Source of the DNA: an uncultured Nodularia sp.
GTDB taxonomy: Bacteria > Cyanobacteriota > Cyanobacteriia > Cyanobacteriales > Nostocaceae
Direction of reading: 5' to 3'
Length of the DNA: 56,746 nucleotides
Assembly: GCA_903911355.1 (NCBI GenBank)
Contig: CAIWDD010000035.1
Coordinates: 1-56,746, forward strand
In this document: positions 45,651-56,746 of the stretch, in pieces
Numbering within the stretch: position 1 is the stretch's first letter
Layout: each line of letters opens with the position of its first letter
Notes under the pieces: model-generated
Told to the model about the DNA's origin: nothing
What the model saw: the letters and a program-made list of their open reading frames with translations, nothing else
Database searches by the model: none
Program-made: the position numbers and the translations under genes

Positions 45651-47000
45651 TCACAAAATCTGTGCTGAAGTATATAAGCGTTTCATGATTGCTAATATTT
45701 TTGTACCATAATCTAAATCTGCTGACCACCGCCCAGAAAGTTGATAAATTGATGGCGCAATTCCCCGGGTGATAAAGCGAAATCGTGGGTCTACCACTTC
45801 GTTTACTAAAGGTTCAAGACTTCCATAGGCTTTTAAGTGTTGAATATGCGCTCTCACACCAATTCTGGCGCTAGGAAAAGACGCAGCTTCAACACTACCA
45901 CCAATACAACCCAAACCAGCAAAGTTATTTTGCTCAGGTCTGACATCGCCCCCAAAACGTAAAAATTCAGTTTCTAAGCACATTTGGCAGAAAGCAATGT
46001 CATAGTTCACACCCTCCATCTTACCCTCTTCTCGATACAATTGGGCTATCTGTGAAAAATTTACTAAAGCTTTTTCATGGTTGCTTTTCAGGAATAATTG
46101 TAACTCTACTTCCGATGTGTTACCCCTTGACATAATGCGGTCTAGTTGATCAAGGCAAATTAATAAATTTGAGCGTAAAGTAACTAGATTAATTGTGGTA
46201 TCCCATGTAATTTCAACGTGAAATTCTCTTAAATCCACAGCTTTAATATAAACTATTCTATGGTAACTAATGCGGTGAACATCTGTTAACTTTAATAAAT
46301 CAATTTGTAGTTGATCTACTATGTTAATCGGAATGTAGCAATTACCATTAACTAATATTCCTTTCTCCCCATATTTTTGCCCATTAATATGAATGTCAAT
46401 AACTGGATAATCAGATACAATAGCATTTACAGGACTGCGGTCAATTAGCCGACTCCAAGATATTAAACCCTCAGCAATTCCCAAGGCAAAATCACGGCGA
46501 TAATTTTGTAACAATAAGCGATCTTCTGGACTGCTGAGAAAGCCAACTTGCATCAATAAAGAAGGAATGATAATCTGGCGACAAAATGGCAAACTCCCCA
46601 AGGAGCTTTCTGTATCTGGCTTAACTCCCCAATTTGCTAACCGCGTGACACGCCCTAAAAGCTTGAGTAATAATAATTCCCCATGACTTTGACGCTCTCG
46701 GTTATCAGCAATGTAGTGGACACCCGCACCCTGGAGACTGGGACTTATAGCAGCTTGAGCATGAATTTCTAGGGCGACATCACCCGGACAGCTACGGGAA
46801 TTAATCCAAGCAACACTCTCAGTGGCGCTCAGGTCATCGGGAACCGCTAAAACGTTACAACTTTGCGCGCGTAATTCTGTGACTATTAAATCCCGCAGCA
46901 AAATCATTTCTCTGGTTTCGTTCATACTACCTGCTATGGAGCCTGTATATAAACCTTTTGCTGCTTTACCTCCAGCAGCGGAAATAAAAATACGTCCCAT
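45651..47000 (-). CDS. Two-domain cell-wall protein: amidase_3-like domain (probably inactive) plus glucosaminidase-like domain
   Basis: 449 residues. The N-terminal half (1-190) aligns with N-acetylmuramoyl-L-alanine amidases: EMILLRDLIVTELRA, ALEIHAQAA (third zinc ligand His) and LLMQVGFLSS. However, the usual first zinc His (in a GHGG motif) is missing, as the protein starts MGRIFISAAGGKAA, and the catalytic Glu of the L-x-E-V-G-F motif is Gln. It should not cleave. The C-terminal half (about 310-449) resembles the glucosaminidase domain: AQLYREEGKMEGVNYDIAF, FLRFGGDV and NNFAGLG. No signal peptide is seen. The protein may bind or cut glycan strands through the C-terminal domain. Confidence 0.82.
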   Translation of the reverse strand: MGRIFISAAGGKAAKGLYTGSIAGSMNETREMILLRDLIVTELRAQSCNVLAVPDDLSATESVAWINSRSCPGDVALEIHAQAAISPSLQGAGVHYIADNRERQSHGELLLLKLLGRVTRLANWGVKPDTESSLGSLPFCRQIIIPSLLMQVGFLSSPEDRLLLQNYRRDFALGIAEGLISWSRLIDRSPVNAIVSDYPVIDIHINGQKYGEKGILVNGNCYIPINIVDQLQIDLLKLTDVHRISYHRIVYIKAVDLREFHVEITWDTTINLVTLRSNLLICLDQLDRIMSRGNTSEVELQLFLKSNHEKALVNFSQIAQLYREEGKMEGVNYDIAFCQMCLETEFLRFGGDVRPEQNNFAGLGCIGGSVEAASFPSARIGVRAHIQHLKAYGSLEPLVNEVVDPRFRFITRGIAPSIYQLSGRWSADLDYGTKILAIMKRLYTSAQIL

Positions 47001-47111
47001 TCTTTAGTTACTGTGTGTTATCAAAATTCAGTGTAAAGAATTTTACACATGATTGTTAGTTTTGGAGTAACAATATAATACCTATTAGTGACTACAAAAT
47101 AATGAACTAAA

Positions 47112-49007
47112 ATGCAAATTCCCCGTTTGCACCCAGATACAATTGAGGAAATTAAACAGCGTGCTGACATTGTTGATATTGTTTCACAGTACGTGGTTTT
47201 ACGCAAGCGTGGTAAGGATTTTGTGGGCTTGTGTCCCTTCCACGATGAAAAAACCCCCAGTTTCACAGTCAGTCAAACTAAGCAAATGTATTATTGTTTC
47301 GGCTGTCAAGCTGGGGGAAATTCTATCAAGTTTTTAATGGACTTGGGCAAACAGTCCTTTGCGGAAGTAGTGTTAGATTTAGCACGACGTTATCAAGTAC
47401 CTATCCAAACTCTCGCCCCAGAACAACGTCAAGAATTACAACGTCACATTTCTTTACGTGAAAAGTTGTATGAGGTTCTTGCTTCTGCGGCACAGTTTTA
47501 TCAACACGCTCTCAGACAGAGTCAGGGAGAAAAAGCATATCAATATTTACTACGCGATCGCCAACTCCAAGAGGAAACAATTCAGCGGTTTGGTTTAGGT
47601 TATGCACCATCAGGGTGGGAAACTTTACATCGCTATCTAGTGGAAGATAAACACTACCCAGTACAATTATTAGAGAAAGCGGGATTAATTAAGCCGCGTC
47701 AGGGAGGAGGCGGTTATTATGATGTGTTCCGCGATCGCTTGATGATTCCCATCCGCGATGTTCAAGGGCGGATAATTGCTTTTGGTGCTAGAACCCTATC
47801 TGATGAGCAGCCAAAGTATTTAAATTCCCCAGACACCGAGCTTTTTAATAAGGGTAAAACTTTGTTCGCCCTTGATCAAGCTAAAACTGGAATTTCCCAA
47901 TCTGATCAAGCTGTGGTAGTGGAAGGATATTTTGATGCGATCGCTCTCCATGCTGCTGGTATTACTAATGTTGTGGCTTCCCTGGGTACAGCCTTAAGTA
48001 TAGAACAAGTGCGGTCAATGTTACGCTATACCGAATCTAAAGAATTAATACTCAACTTTGATGCTGACAAAGCCGGTAATATCGCTACTGAACGCGCCAT
48101 TGGGGAAATAGCCGCACTAGCATATAAAGGTGAAGTACAGCTGAAGATTCTCAATATTCCCGATGGTAAAGATGCTGACGAATACTTATATACTCATACA
48201 CCAGAAGAGTATATAAAACTGCTAGCAACCGCCCCACTATGGCTGGATTGGCAGATTCAGCAAATTATTCACAATCGAGACTTAAAACAAGCTGCCGACT
48301 TTCAGCAGGTTAGCCAGCAAATAGTTAAATTACTTAAAGATATACATAATAATGATACAAGAAATTATTACATCTCTCACTGTGCGGAAATCCTCAGCTT
48401 AGGTGACACCAGACTCATACCCCTACGGGTGGAAAATCTCTTAACTCAAATTGCGCCCACCAGAGTCATCACAAATAAACCTTTACCCCCTGATAAAAAA
48501 TGGTATAGTCCCAAACCTACCCCCTCTCCCATTTCAGGGGATAAAAGTCTTTTAGAATTAGCAGAGTCTTTACTATTAAGAATTTATCTCCACTGTCCCG
48601 AACAGCGCCAAGCTATTTTCCAGACTTTAGAAGCCAGGAATTTAGAATTTAGCCTTTCCCACCATCGATTATTATGGCAAAAAATTTTGGAATTAACCGG
48701 AGATGAATTAGATTTAATATCAAGGTTACAAAATAAATATTTAGAATTATCAGAACCAATTGAGGTAATTTCCCATTTATTTCATCTGACTGAAAAAACT
48801 CAGAAAGACATCCTCCGGACACCCCAAGTAGTCCAAGCAGCAATGGCTGCGATGGAGAGAGTATTTACAGAAAAACGCTATCGTTACTTCTTAGAACTGT
48901 GGCAAAAAACCGGAGCAGAATCAGATTACCAATCTTTCTACAAGGAAAAAATCCGACTACAGGAATTAGAGAGTCAACGCCAATTTTCCATTACAGATTT
49001 ACTTTAA
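47112..49007 (+). CDS. dnaG: DNA primase
   Basis: 631 residues. An N-terminal zinc finger of the CHC2 type is seen in CPFHDEKTPSFTVSQT and MYYCFGCQAGG; the catalytic TOPRIM segment is VVVEGYFDAIALH with later NFDADKAG; a helicase-interacting domain closes the protein. It makes RNA primers for DNA replication. The start is ATG 47112. The C-terminal part is more AT-rich and poorly conserved, as usual for DnaG. Confidence 0.95.
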   Translation: MQIPRLHPDTIEEIKQRADIVDIVSQYVVLRKRGKDFVGLCPFHDEKTPSFTVSQTKQMYYCFGCQAGGNSIKFLMDLGKQSFAEVVLDLARRYQVPIQTLAPEQRQELQRHISLREKLYEVLASAAQFYQHALRQSQGEKAYQYLLRDRQLQEETIQRFGLGYAPSGWETLHRYLVEDKHYPVQLLEKAGLIKPRQGGGGYYDVFRDRLMIPIRDVQGRIIAFGARTLSDEQPKYLNSPDTELFNKGKTLFALDQAKTGISQSDQAVVVEGYFDAIALHAAGITNVVASLGTALSIEQVRSMLRYTESKELILNFDADKAGNIATERAIGEIAALAYKGEVQLKILNIPDGKDADEYLYTHTPEEYIKLLATAPLWLDWQIQQIIHNRDLKQAADFQQVSQQIVKLLKDIHNNDTRNYYISHCAEILSLGDTRLIPLRVENLLTQIAPTRVITNKPLPPDKKWYSPKPTPSPISGDKSLLELAESLLLRIYLHCPEQRQAIFQTLEARNLEFSLSHHRLLWQKILELTGDELDLISRLQNKYLELSEPIEVISHLFHLTEKTQKDILRTPQVVQAAMAAMERVFTEKRYRYFLELWQKTGAESDYQSFYKEKIRLQELESQRQFSITDLL

Positions 49008-49095
49008 TTTCATCCTGAAAATTGCCTATGGGTGGAGATTTTATCCTATATCTGCTCACCATACTGAATAAATTTTACCCATGGCAATAAAAAAC

Positions 49096-49120
49096 CACAG
49101 ATGAACAAAGTTCATCTGTG
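49096..49120 (-). terminator. Intrinsic terminator of por
   Basis: CACAGATGAAC (49096-49106) and GTTCATCTGTG (49110-49120) form an 11-bp stem with a 3-base loop, followed on the minus strand by a run of T (GGTTTTTTATT). It lies 19 bp downstream of the por stop. Confidence 0.85.
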
Positions 49121-49138
49121 ATTCAACTTAGCAAAAGC

Positions 49139-50137
<999 letters not shown>

Positions 50138-50197
50138 TTATAATTTCTTATGTTCTCATATCACAGAACCACCGAGTTTTAACTTTTGAAAAGCGAA

Positions 50198-50710
50198 TTA
50201 CTCACAAAACAATGTCTCCCGTGTATCTCTTCCTGTTACGGGATTAATACCTTTGGCAAGTTGACACAATTTTTTCTCCTCATCCGGACGCAGCAGAACA
50301 TCAGTAAAATCAGCACCATCAATAATCGCACCGTCAAACCTAGCGTTAGAGGCAAACGCACCTTCTAAAATCGCATTGGTCAAATTAGCTTTAATCAGTC
50401 GAGCTGAATCTAAAGTAGCGAAGGACAGATCAGCACTCTCCAAATTTGCCGATTCTAAATTCGCTGCAAAAAAGCTGACACCACGCAAATTAGTATGGCT
50501 AAAGTTACTCTGGCGCAGATTAGCTTTAGTAAAACTAGAGTCTGTTAAATCACGTCCGGAAAAGTCAGACTCTATCAAAATCTCTTTGTTATATTCCAGG
50601 GCTAAAGCTGTTGGCGTATACCCTACAATTATTATCATGCCCACCACGACCCCAAGCAATACACCGAGTATGCTGGCCCAATTTTCCTTACTTAATCTAT
50701 TATTCATCAT
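50198..50710 (-). CDS. Exported pentapeptide-repeat protein
   Basis: 170 residues from ATG 50710 (an ATG follows at 50707); an upstream TTG would overlap the divergent yraN start. A hydrophobic N-terminal segment (ILGVLLGVVVGMIIIVGYTPTALAL) with an Ala-x-Ala-like site suggests export, probably to the thylakoid lumen or periplasm. About twelve A(D/N)LXX repeats follow, such as ESANLESADLSFATLDSARL, forming a right-handed beta-helix. The C-terminus has two Cys that could form a disulfide. The function is unknown. Confidence 0.87.
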   Translation of the reverse strand: MMNNRLSKENWASILGVLLGVVVGMIIIVGYTPTALALEYNKEILIESDFSGRDLTDSSFTKANLRQSNFSHTNLRGVSFFAANLESANLESADLSFATLDSARLIKANLTNAILEGAFASNARFDGAIIDGADFTDVLLRPDEEKKLCQLAKGINPVTGRDTRETLFCE

Positions 50711-50721
50711 ATTTTTAACCA

Positions 50722-51228
50722 ATGGCTAAACCTCCTTTCTCTCATTATCCCGATATTGGTGAATTAGGAGAAGACCTAGTAGCACAATGGTTACAGTCTA
50801 GGGGCTGGACTATTTTGCATCGTCGTTTTTGCAGCCGCTGGGGGGAAATCGACATTATTGCCCAGTTTCAGGAGCAACAGCTAGGTAGTGAAGGTCATCT
50901 GTTTGTTCACCAATTACCCCAACTAGCATTTGTCGAAGTCAAAACCCGTAGTCCCAGGAGTTGGGATGCAGGCGGTAAAAGTGCCATCACCCCACAAAAG
51001 CAAGCTAAAATTTGGCGCACGGCCAAAATATTTTTAGCGGAGTATCCTCACAAGGCTGACTGCCCATGTCGCTTTGATGTTGCCATTGTCCACCGTCAGC
51101 AAATCTCAAAACAGCGGACTGGAATGACATTGACCTCAGAACCTTTAGCTAGTTTATCCGCAGATGGATACCAATTTTATTTGCAAGAATATCTCCGAGC
51201 AGCTTTTGATTGTTCTGCTGATGGCTGA
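50722..51228 (+). CDS. yraN: YraN family (UPF0102) endonuclease-like protein
   Basis: 168 residues. The PD-(D/E)xK-type core is visible: GELGEDLVAQWLQSRGWTILHRRF, then WGEIDIIAQ, and FVEVKTR with the acidic-lysine pair, plus the SAITPQKQAKI helix. An insertion (about 50-70, QEQQLGSEGHLFVHQLPQ) precedes the last core strand. YraN proteins resemble Holliday-junction resolvases; the true role is unknown. It starts at ATG 50722, divergent from the pentapeptide gene with a very short spacer. Confidence 0.88.
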   Translation: MAKPPFSHYPDIGELGEDLVAQWLQSRGWTILHRRFCSRWGEIDIIAQFQEQQLGSEGHLFVHQLPQLAFVEVKTRSPRSWDAGGKSAITPQKQAKIWRTAKIFLAEYPHKADCPCRFDVAIVHRQQISKQRTGMTLTSEPLASLSADGYQFYLQEYLRAAFDCSADG

Positions 51229-51245
51229 TTGTCCGGAATTAACAA

Positions 51246-51635
51246 TCACGCTAGTGTTTCCGGACAGTAACCCAATCCTCGCACAAATTGTTGTCGGAAG
51301 GCTTCAATTTCTTCTTTCTCAGGGTTACCATGAGAAACTATGGCCACTTGGTAGCGGCGCATTACCTCTACGGGACATTGTCCCCCTTGTAAACTCCAAA
51401 GTGCCATTTGCACCCGCATTGGTGGTGTATACCTAATTCCTAATTCATTGAGAAAAGCTCGAAAGTCCCCATCCTCCTGGGGCGAAACTTCCTCTTTTAA
51501 TTTTATTCTCACCACCCACCCATCAATTTGATGAATTACGGTGACGAAAGAAACTGGCACCTGAGGTCTGGTGTGGAGATGTTGTACAATTCTCAGGGTT
51601 ATACTGGCATTTGCCAGGTAATATAAATATTCCAT
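51246..51635 (-). CDS. Conserved cyanobacterial hypothetical protein
   Basis: 129 residues from ATG 51635, no signal peptide or membrane segment. Sequence features are an N-terminal helix and a strand-rich middle with the segment WVVRIKLKEEV, then LGIRYTPPMRVQMALWSLQGG. I do not recognise a named family. It is convergent with yraN, with only 17 bp between the stops. Confidence 0.7.
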   Translation of the reverse strand: MEYLYYLANASITLRIVQHLHTRPQVPVSFVTVIHQIDGWVVRIKLKEEVSPQEDGDFRAFLNELGIRYTPPMRVQMALWSLQGGQCPVEVMRRYQVAIVSHGNPEKEEIEAFRQQFVRGLGYCPETLA

Positions 51636-52026
51636 AGTTGCTGCTTGGGATTACCGCCCATCCTACATTTCCATCTTCCTCAATAGATCGCCCTTGCGAA
51701 TAGGGTAAAAGCACCCGTTTTTATATGGGGAGGTCTACCCAATTTTCATCCTATTTCATGGTTTTGTATGTTCCCAATTCACATGAAAGTTACATAATAT
51801 TGCGCTAAGAAGGTAACCTATAGTACGTTTTTCCCCACTTAAATGCCTATTCAGCGGGAATATACGGATGTAATAGCATTAACAGCTAAATCAGATTTTA
51901 AGTAACCTTACATAGAATGTTTCTGCATGCAATCCATGTTTTATATCTTAACATTTAATGACTAAAAATTAATGTTTTTTAATATCTAGAGACGCATAAT
52001 TATGCGTCTCTATCACTTAATCTGTT
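51636..52026. other. Spacer between trx and the 51246 gene
   Basis: 391 bp without ORF. AT-rich, with one marked palindrome at 51987-52012 listed separately. It must hold the promoter of the 129-residue gene. Nothing else is recognised. Confidence 0.45.
51987..52012. repeat. 26-bp perfect palindrome
   Basis: The sequence reads identically on both strands: arms TAGAGACGCATAA and TTATGCGTCTCTA meet without a loop. It lies 15 bp after the thioredoxin stop. Similar gagacgc...gcgtctc palindromes occur widely in Nostocales intergenic DNA, so a dispersed element is likely; it may also end the trx transcript. Confidence 0.85.
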
Positions 52027-52344
52027 TTAAATGAAATTTTGCAGATGTTGCACTAGTTGTTCTGCCTGCATCACTCCCTCGATTCTCTCCACTGGCCGAC
52101 CTTGCTTAAATAGTAGCAATGTTGGTAAGGCAGTAATTTGGTACTGACTTGCTAGCACTGTATACTTTTCCGTGTCAATTTTTACAACACGCAACCGATT
52201 TTGTAATTGAGCATTAACTTTCTCTAAAATTGGCACCATCATCTGACAGGGGCCACACCAATCAGCATAAAAATCCACTAATACTGGTACATCAGAACCA
52301 GATAACATCTCTTCAAAACTGTTGAATTGTTTTTTTGTAGCCAT
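52027..52344 (-). CDS. trxA: Thioredoxin
   Basis: 105 residues from ATG 52344; a possible earlier start adds three residues. The active site WCGPC lies in VDFYADWCGPCQMM, and the cis-Pro is in ALPTLLLF. It reduces disulfides in cytoplasmic targets using thioredoxin reductase. The sequence differs from the classical m-type at several places, so the thioredoxin class is not decided. It is divergent from fabG. Confidence 0.92.
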   Translation of the reverse strand: MATKKQFNSFEEMLSGSDVPVLVDFYADWCGPCQMMVPILEKVNAQLQNRLRVVKIDTEKYTVLASQYQITALPTLLLFKQGRPVERIEGVMQAEQLVQHLQNFI

Positions 52345-52562
52345 GTGACACACACCAAATCTTTATTGATTGCTTTTAATGGTAATGTGTACCTTAAAGA
52401 ATCGGCATATCATCATTTTGTTTTTATTGTTGCTCAATTTCCCCATCTCCCCAAAGGTATAGATATCCGGATCAGCAAGCAATTAAATCTAAAATCCTGC
52501 AATTATAAGCACAAATCACCATAAGATTATTAGCGCGGTTATTTGAAAAGCAAAAGGAATAA

Positions 52563-53309
<747 letters not shown>

Positions 53310-54392
53310 TCATGAGTGACTCCAGGTTCTTTGCCAGATGGTAAAGCTCAAGAGCATGACAATACTAATGGCAGTGGTCAATATCACCACCAGAGTCATG
53401 CCTTGTATTCTCATGGCCAGCAAGTTAAAAACTAAAGTGATACTCCACAGAGTCAAGGCAGCATGGCCTTGGGAAAATCCCCAGGCGAGTAAGCGGTGGT
53501 GTATGTGGTCCTTACCGGGGGTACTGAGAGGGTTTTTTCCTGCCAATAACCTGCGGATGAACACCTGTGTAGTATCCAAAACTGGCAATATGAGAAATAA
53601 AATCGTCGGTCCGAGGGCAAAAATTGTATTTTGTTGCAGGTTACCTAAAATACTAGTTGCAGCTAGGACATAACCAAAAAAGTATGCACCAGCATCACCC
53701 ATGATAATCCTTGAGGGGTGGAAGTTATGGCGCAAAAAGCCCAAAGCTCCACCCCCTAAAGCTGCCAGCACTAAAATAGCAGCCGCCCGATTGGGAAATT
53801 GGGCAGCAACCCCTAACAAACTCATGGCAGTGATAAAACTCACTCCTCCAGCCAATCCATCCATACCGTCCATCAAATTGATGGCGTTAGTAATACCTAC
53901 TACCCAAAGTACCGTTATCGCCATAGAAAATAGCGAGTCTATGGGCGTGTTGAATCCAACATCAATGCTGATGCCGTTGGCATACAGCAACAATGCCGTG
54001 ACAATCTGTGCCCACAGGCGCACAGAGGGCGGCAAACCGAACTGATCATCAATAAATCCAACAAGCACTAGGATGGAACCTCCTAGTAAAATGGTTAGGA
54101 CTTGAGCCAAGACGCTTTGCAGGGCAATAGGTCGTAACAGGCTAGCTAGTACCATAGCGGCAATCACTCCCGCATAAATAGCTAAACCACCCGCATTGGG
54201 TAAAGGCTGCTGGTTGAGTCGTCGTGCATTTGGTTGGTCAGCCCAACCTACCCGCAAGGCAAATTTGCGTATTGTGGGAATCAAACGCCAGGTGACCAGC
54301 CAAGCCAAAAGAAACGTAAATACTACTGCCAACCAGCCGGAACCGCTAGGGTCGGCAATGCCGAGGGACTTAAAAAAGTTGTCTAGATTCAT
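53310..54392 (-). CDS. WecA/TagO-like undecaprenyl-phosphate sugar-1-phosphate transferase
   Basis: About 360 residues from ATG 54392 (a TTG four codons earlier). Around ten membrane segments. Family motifs are ADQPNARRLNQQPLPNAGGLAI, the acidic GFIDDQFGLPP, TNAINLMDGMDGLAGG (catalytic Asp residues) and MGDAGAYFFGYVLA, then the cytoplasmic DHIHHRLLAWGFS. These enzymes load GlcNAc-1-phosphate or a similar sugar onto undecaprenyl phosphate to start cell-surface polysaccharides. It may feed the WecG-type enzyme at 19013-19765 (inference). Confidence 0.92.
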   Translation of the reverse strand: MNLDNFFKSLGIADPSGSGWLAVVFTFLLAWLVTWRLIPTIRKFALRVGWADQPNARRLNQQPLPNAGGLAIYAGVIAAMVLASLLRPIALQSVLAQVLTILLGGSILVLVGFIDDQFGLPPSVRLWAQIVTALLLYANGISIDVGFNTPIDSLFSMAITVLWVVGITNAINLMDGMDGLAGGVSFITAMSLLGVAAQFPNRAAAILVLAALGGGALGFLRHNFHPSRIIMGDAGAYFFGYVLAATSILGNLQQNTIFALGPTILFLILPVLDTTQVFIRRLLAGKNPLSTPGKDHIHHRLLAWGFSQGHAALTLWSITLVFNLLAMRIQGMTLVVILTTAISIVMLLSFTIWQRTWSHS

Positions 54393-54469
54393 CCCCCAAT
54401 TCAAGCATTACTGCCATTGTCCTATATGAGTATCAACTGTAATATTACTCAATTTTGGGAATTTGCATT

Positions 54470-54518
54470 TATAATCTGAACTGTTTGGTGATTAGCACTC
54501 TGGTCTAGTGAGTGCTAA
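54470..54518 (+). promoter_or_regulatory. CIRCE operator and -10 box of groEL
   Basis: TTAGCACTC (54492-54500), a 9-base spacer and GAGTGCTAA (54510-54518) match the CIRCE consensus exactly. This is the binding site of HrcA, which represses chaperone genes until heat stress. A TATAAT box lies at 54470-54475, so a start near 54482 would place the operator in the early transcribed leader. A clear -35 box is not seen. The groEL ATG is 32 bp further on. Confidence 0.93.
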
Positions 54519-54547
54519 ATTGTCTAATGGAAGGACTAGAGAGATAA

Positions 54548-56212
<1,665 letters not shown>

Positions 56213-56244
56213 TCTGTGTTGCTGAATGTAAATATTTTCTGGTG

Positions 56245-56278
56245 CAGTTTGTCTGAGCAAGGCAAACTGTTTTTTTTC
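56245..56278 (+). terminator. Intrinsic terminator of groEL
   Basis: CAGTTTG (56245-56251) and CAAACTG (56263-56269) form a 7-bp stem with an 11-base loop, followed by nine T residues. It lies 32 bp after the groEL stop. Confidence 0.88.
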
Positions 56279-56338
56279 ATCTCCAAGTCTGGCGGCAGTA
56301 GTGGGCAGGCGCGACGCTGGTATACTTATCAAATGATT

Positions 56339-56746
56339 GTGCGATTCGTTCTTCCTAAATGAGTAGAAATGCTCAGGGACGGAAGGTGAGACTGGGTAAA
56401 ACCAGATTCTTATAACTGTGTGTTCATGTGGGTGAGAATCCCACCCCCTAGGTGCAAGGGTGACAGCATCTTCCTTACGGTAGCGACTAGCCATCAATCC
56501 GTAAAGCAGGGAGAAAAGGCGTTCCTACTGGGAGCCTAACCTGGTATACGTCGAGCAGAGTACCCATGAGTAGTCAACAAAGATGTGTTTGAAGCGTCGT
56601 GATTTTGAACCAGCCAAATCAGGCTGACAGGCTGGAACCAAAAGGTAAAGGATAAGGAAACGGCTAATCTTTCATAGACCGTTAAGCACTTCCGATAAAC
56701 CCGGCGCAGAGCATCACTCTAAAGGTACACAGAATGGACACACGGA
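56339..56746 (+). mobile_element. 5' part of a group II intron (runs past the window end)
   Basis: The sequence from GTGCG (56339-56343) fits the 5' splice-site consensus of bacterial group II introns. What follows is the characteristic run of structured domain I elements: a stem around CTTCCTAAATGAGTAGAAATG, ACTGGGTAAAACCAGA, GTGGGTGAGAATCCCACCC, and a purine-rich GGGAGAAAAGG stretch. No coding frame occurs in the 408 bases seen, as expected because the reverse transcriptase lies in domain IV. It is inserted 61 bp beyond the groEL terminator on the + strand. Resemblance to cyanobacterial introns of the CL type is from memory. Confidence 0.8.

Overview
The window reads as chromosomal DNA of a cyanobacterium, most likely a filamentous nitrogen-fixing type (Nostocales-like). 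The sequence-level reasons are frequent GCGATCGC octamers (the HIP1 palindrome), cyanobacterial genes (light-dependent protochlorophyllide reductase, a high-light-inducible protein, a helical carotenoid protein, a principal sigma factor of SigA type, a photosystem II S4 protein) and many short dispersed repeats. Genus and species cannot be fixed from the window alone.

Layout. 1-503 is a repeat-rich spacer. 504-9.8 kb holds housekeeping, transport and cell-wall genes: S4 protein, GPH-type sugar transporter, phosphoribosyltransferase, chromate transporter, AEC permease, VanY-like carboxypeptidase, a GDSL esterase remnant and PBP2. 10-17 kb holds an orphan degenerate PotA-like ATPase, a universal stress protein, coaE, a metallophosphatase, an M48 peptidase, a DUF4330 protein, an alpha/beta hydrolase and a membrane protein. 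17.0-19.0 kb is an IS607-type element with an intact-looking tnpB and a frameshifted serine recombinase. 19-24 kb has a WecG-type glycosyltransferase, a NarL-type regulator behind a MITE-like repeat, a helical carotenoid protein with a collapsed CTDH partner gene, queG and a HAD phosphatase. 24-26.9 kb is accessory: a HigB-HigA toxin-antitoxin pair, two tandem 153-bp hairpin-dense repeats, an intrinsic terminator leading into an unknown membrane protein, and a second, inverted copy of the MITE-like repeat. 26.9-30.4 kb is a three-gene MacAB/DevBCA-like export operon.

30.7-41 kb contains a TPR protein, a possible IS200/IS605 relic, a single-domain response regulator, a GyrA/ParC-like subunit without a recognisable GyrA box, an Hlip, sigA, a 1.77-kb stretch without long ORFs, and gyrB. 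41-56 kb contains miaA, glcD, a GHL10-type glycosidase, a lipoprotein, an amidase that has lost catalytic residues, dnaG, por, a pentapeptide-repeat protein, yraN, thioredoxin, fabG, a WecA/TagO-like transferase and a CIRCE-controlled groEL. The window ends inside the 5' part of a group II intron.

Most genes are single or in pairs. The clear operons are the export operon (4- and 8-bp overlaps), queG-HAD (4-bp overlap) and higB-higA. A common theme is small-scale decay: the GDSL fragment, CTDH with an internal deletion, split tnpA, PotA-like ATPase with altered signature and H-loop, and amidase lacking a zinc histidine and the catalytic glutamate. These sit beside actively shaped repeats (76-bp, 153-bp and 78-bp tandem repeats, 7-bp microsatellite, MITE pair). 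I see no CRISPR array, rRNA or tRNA.
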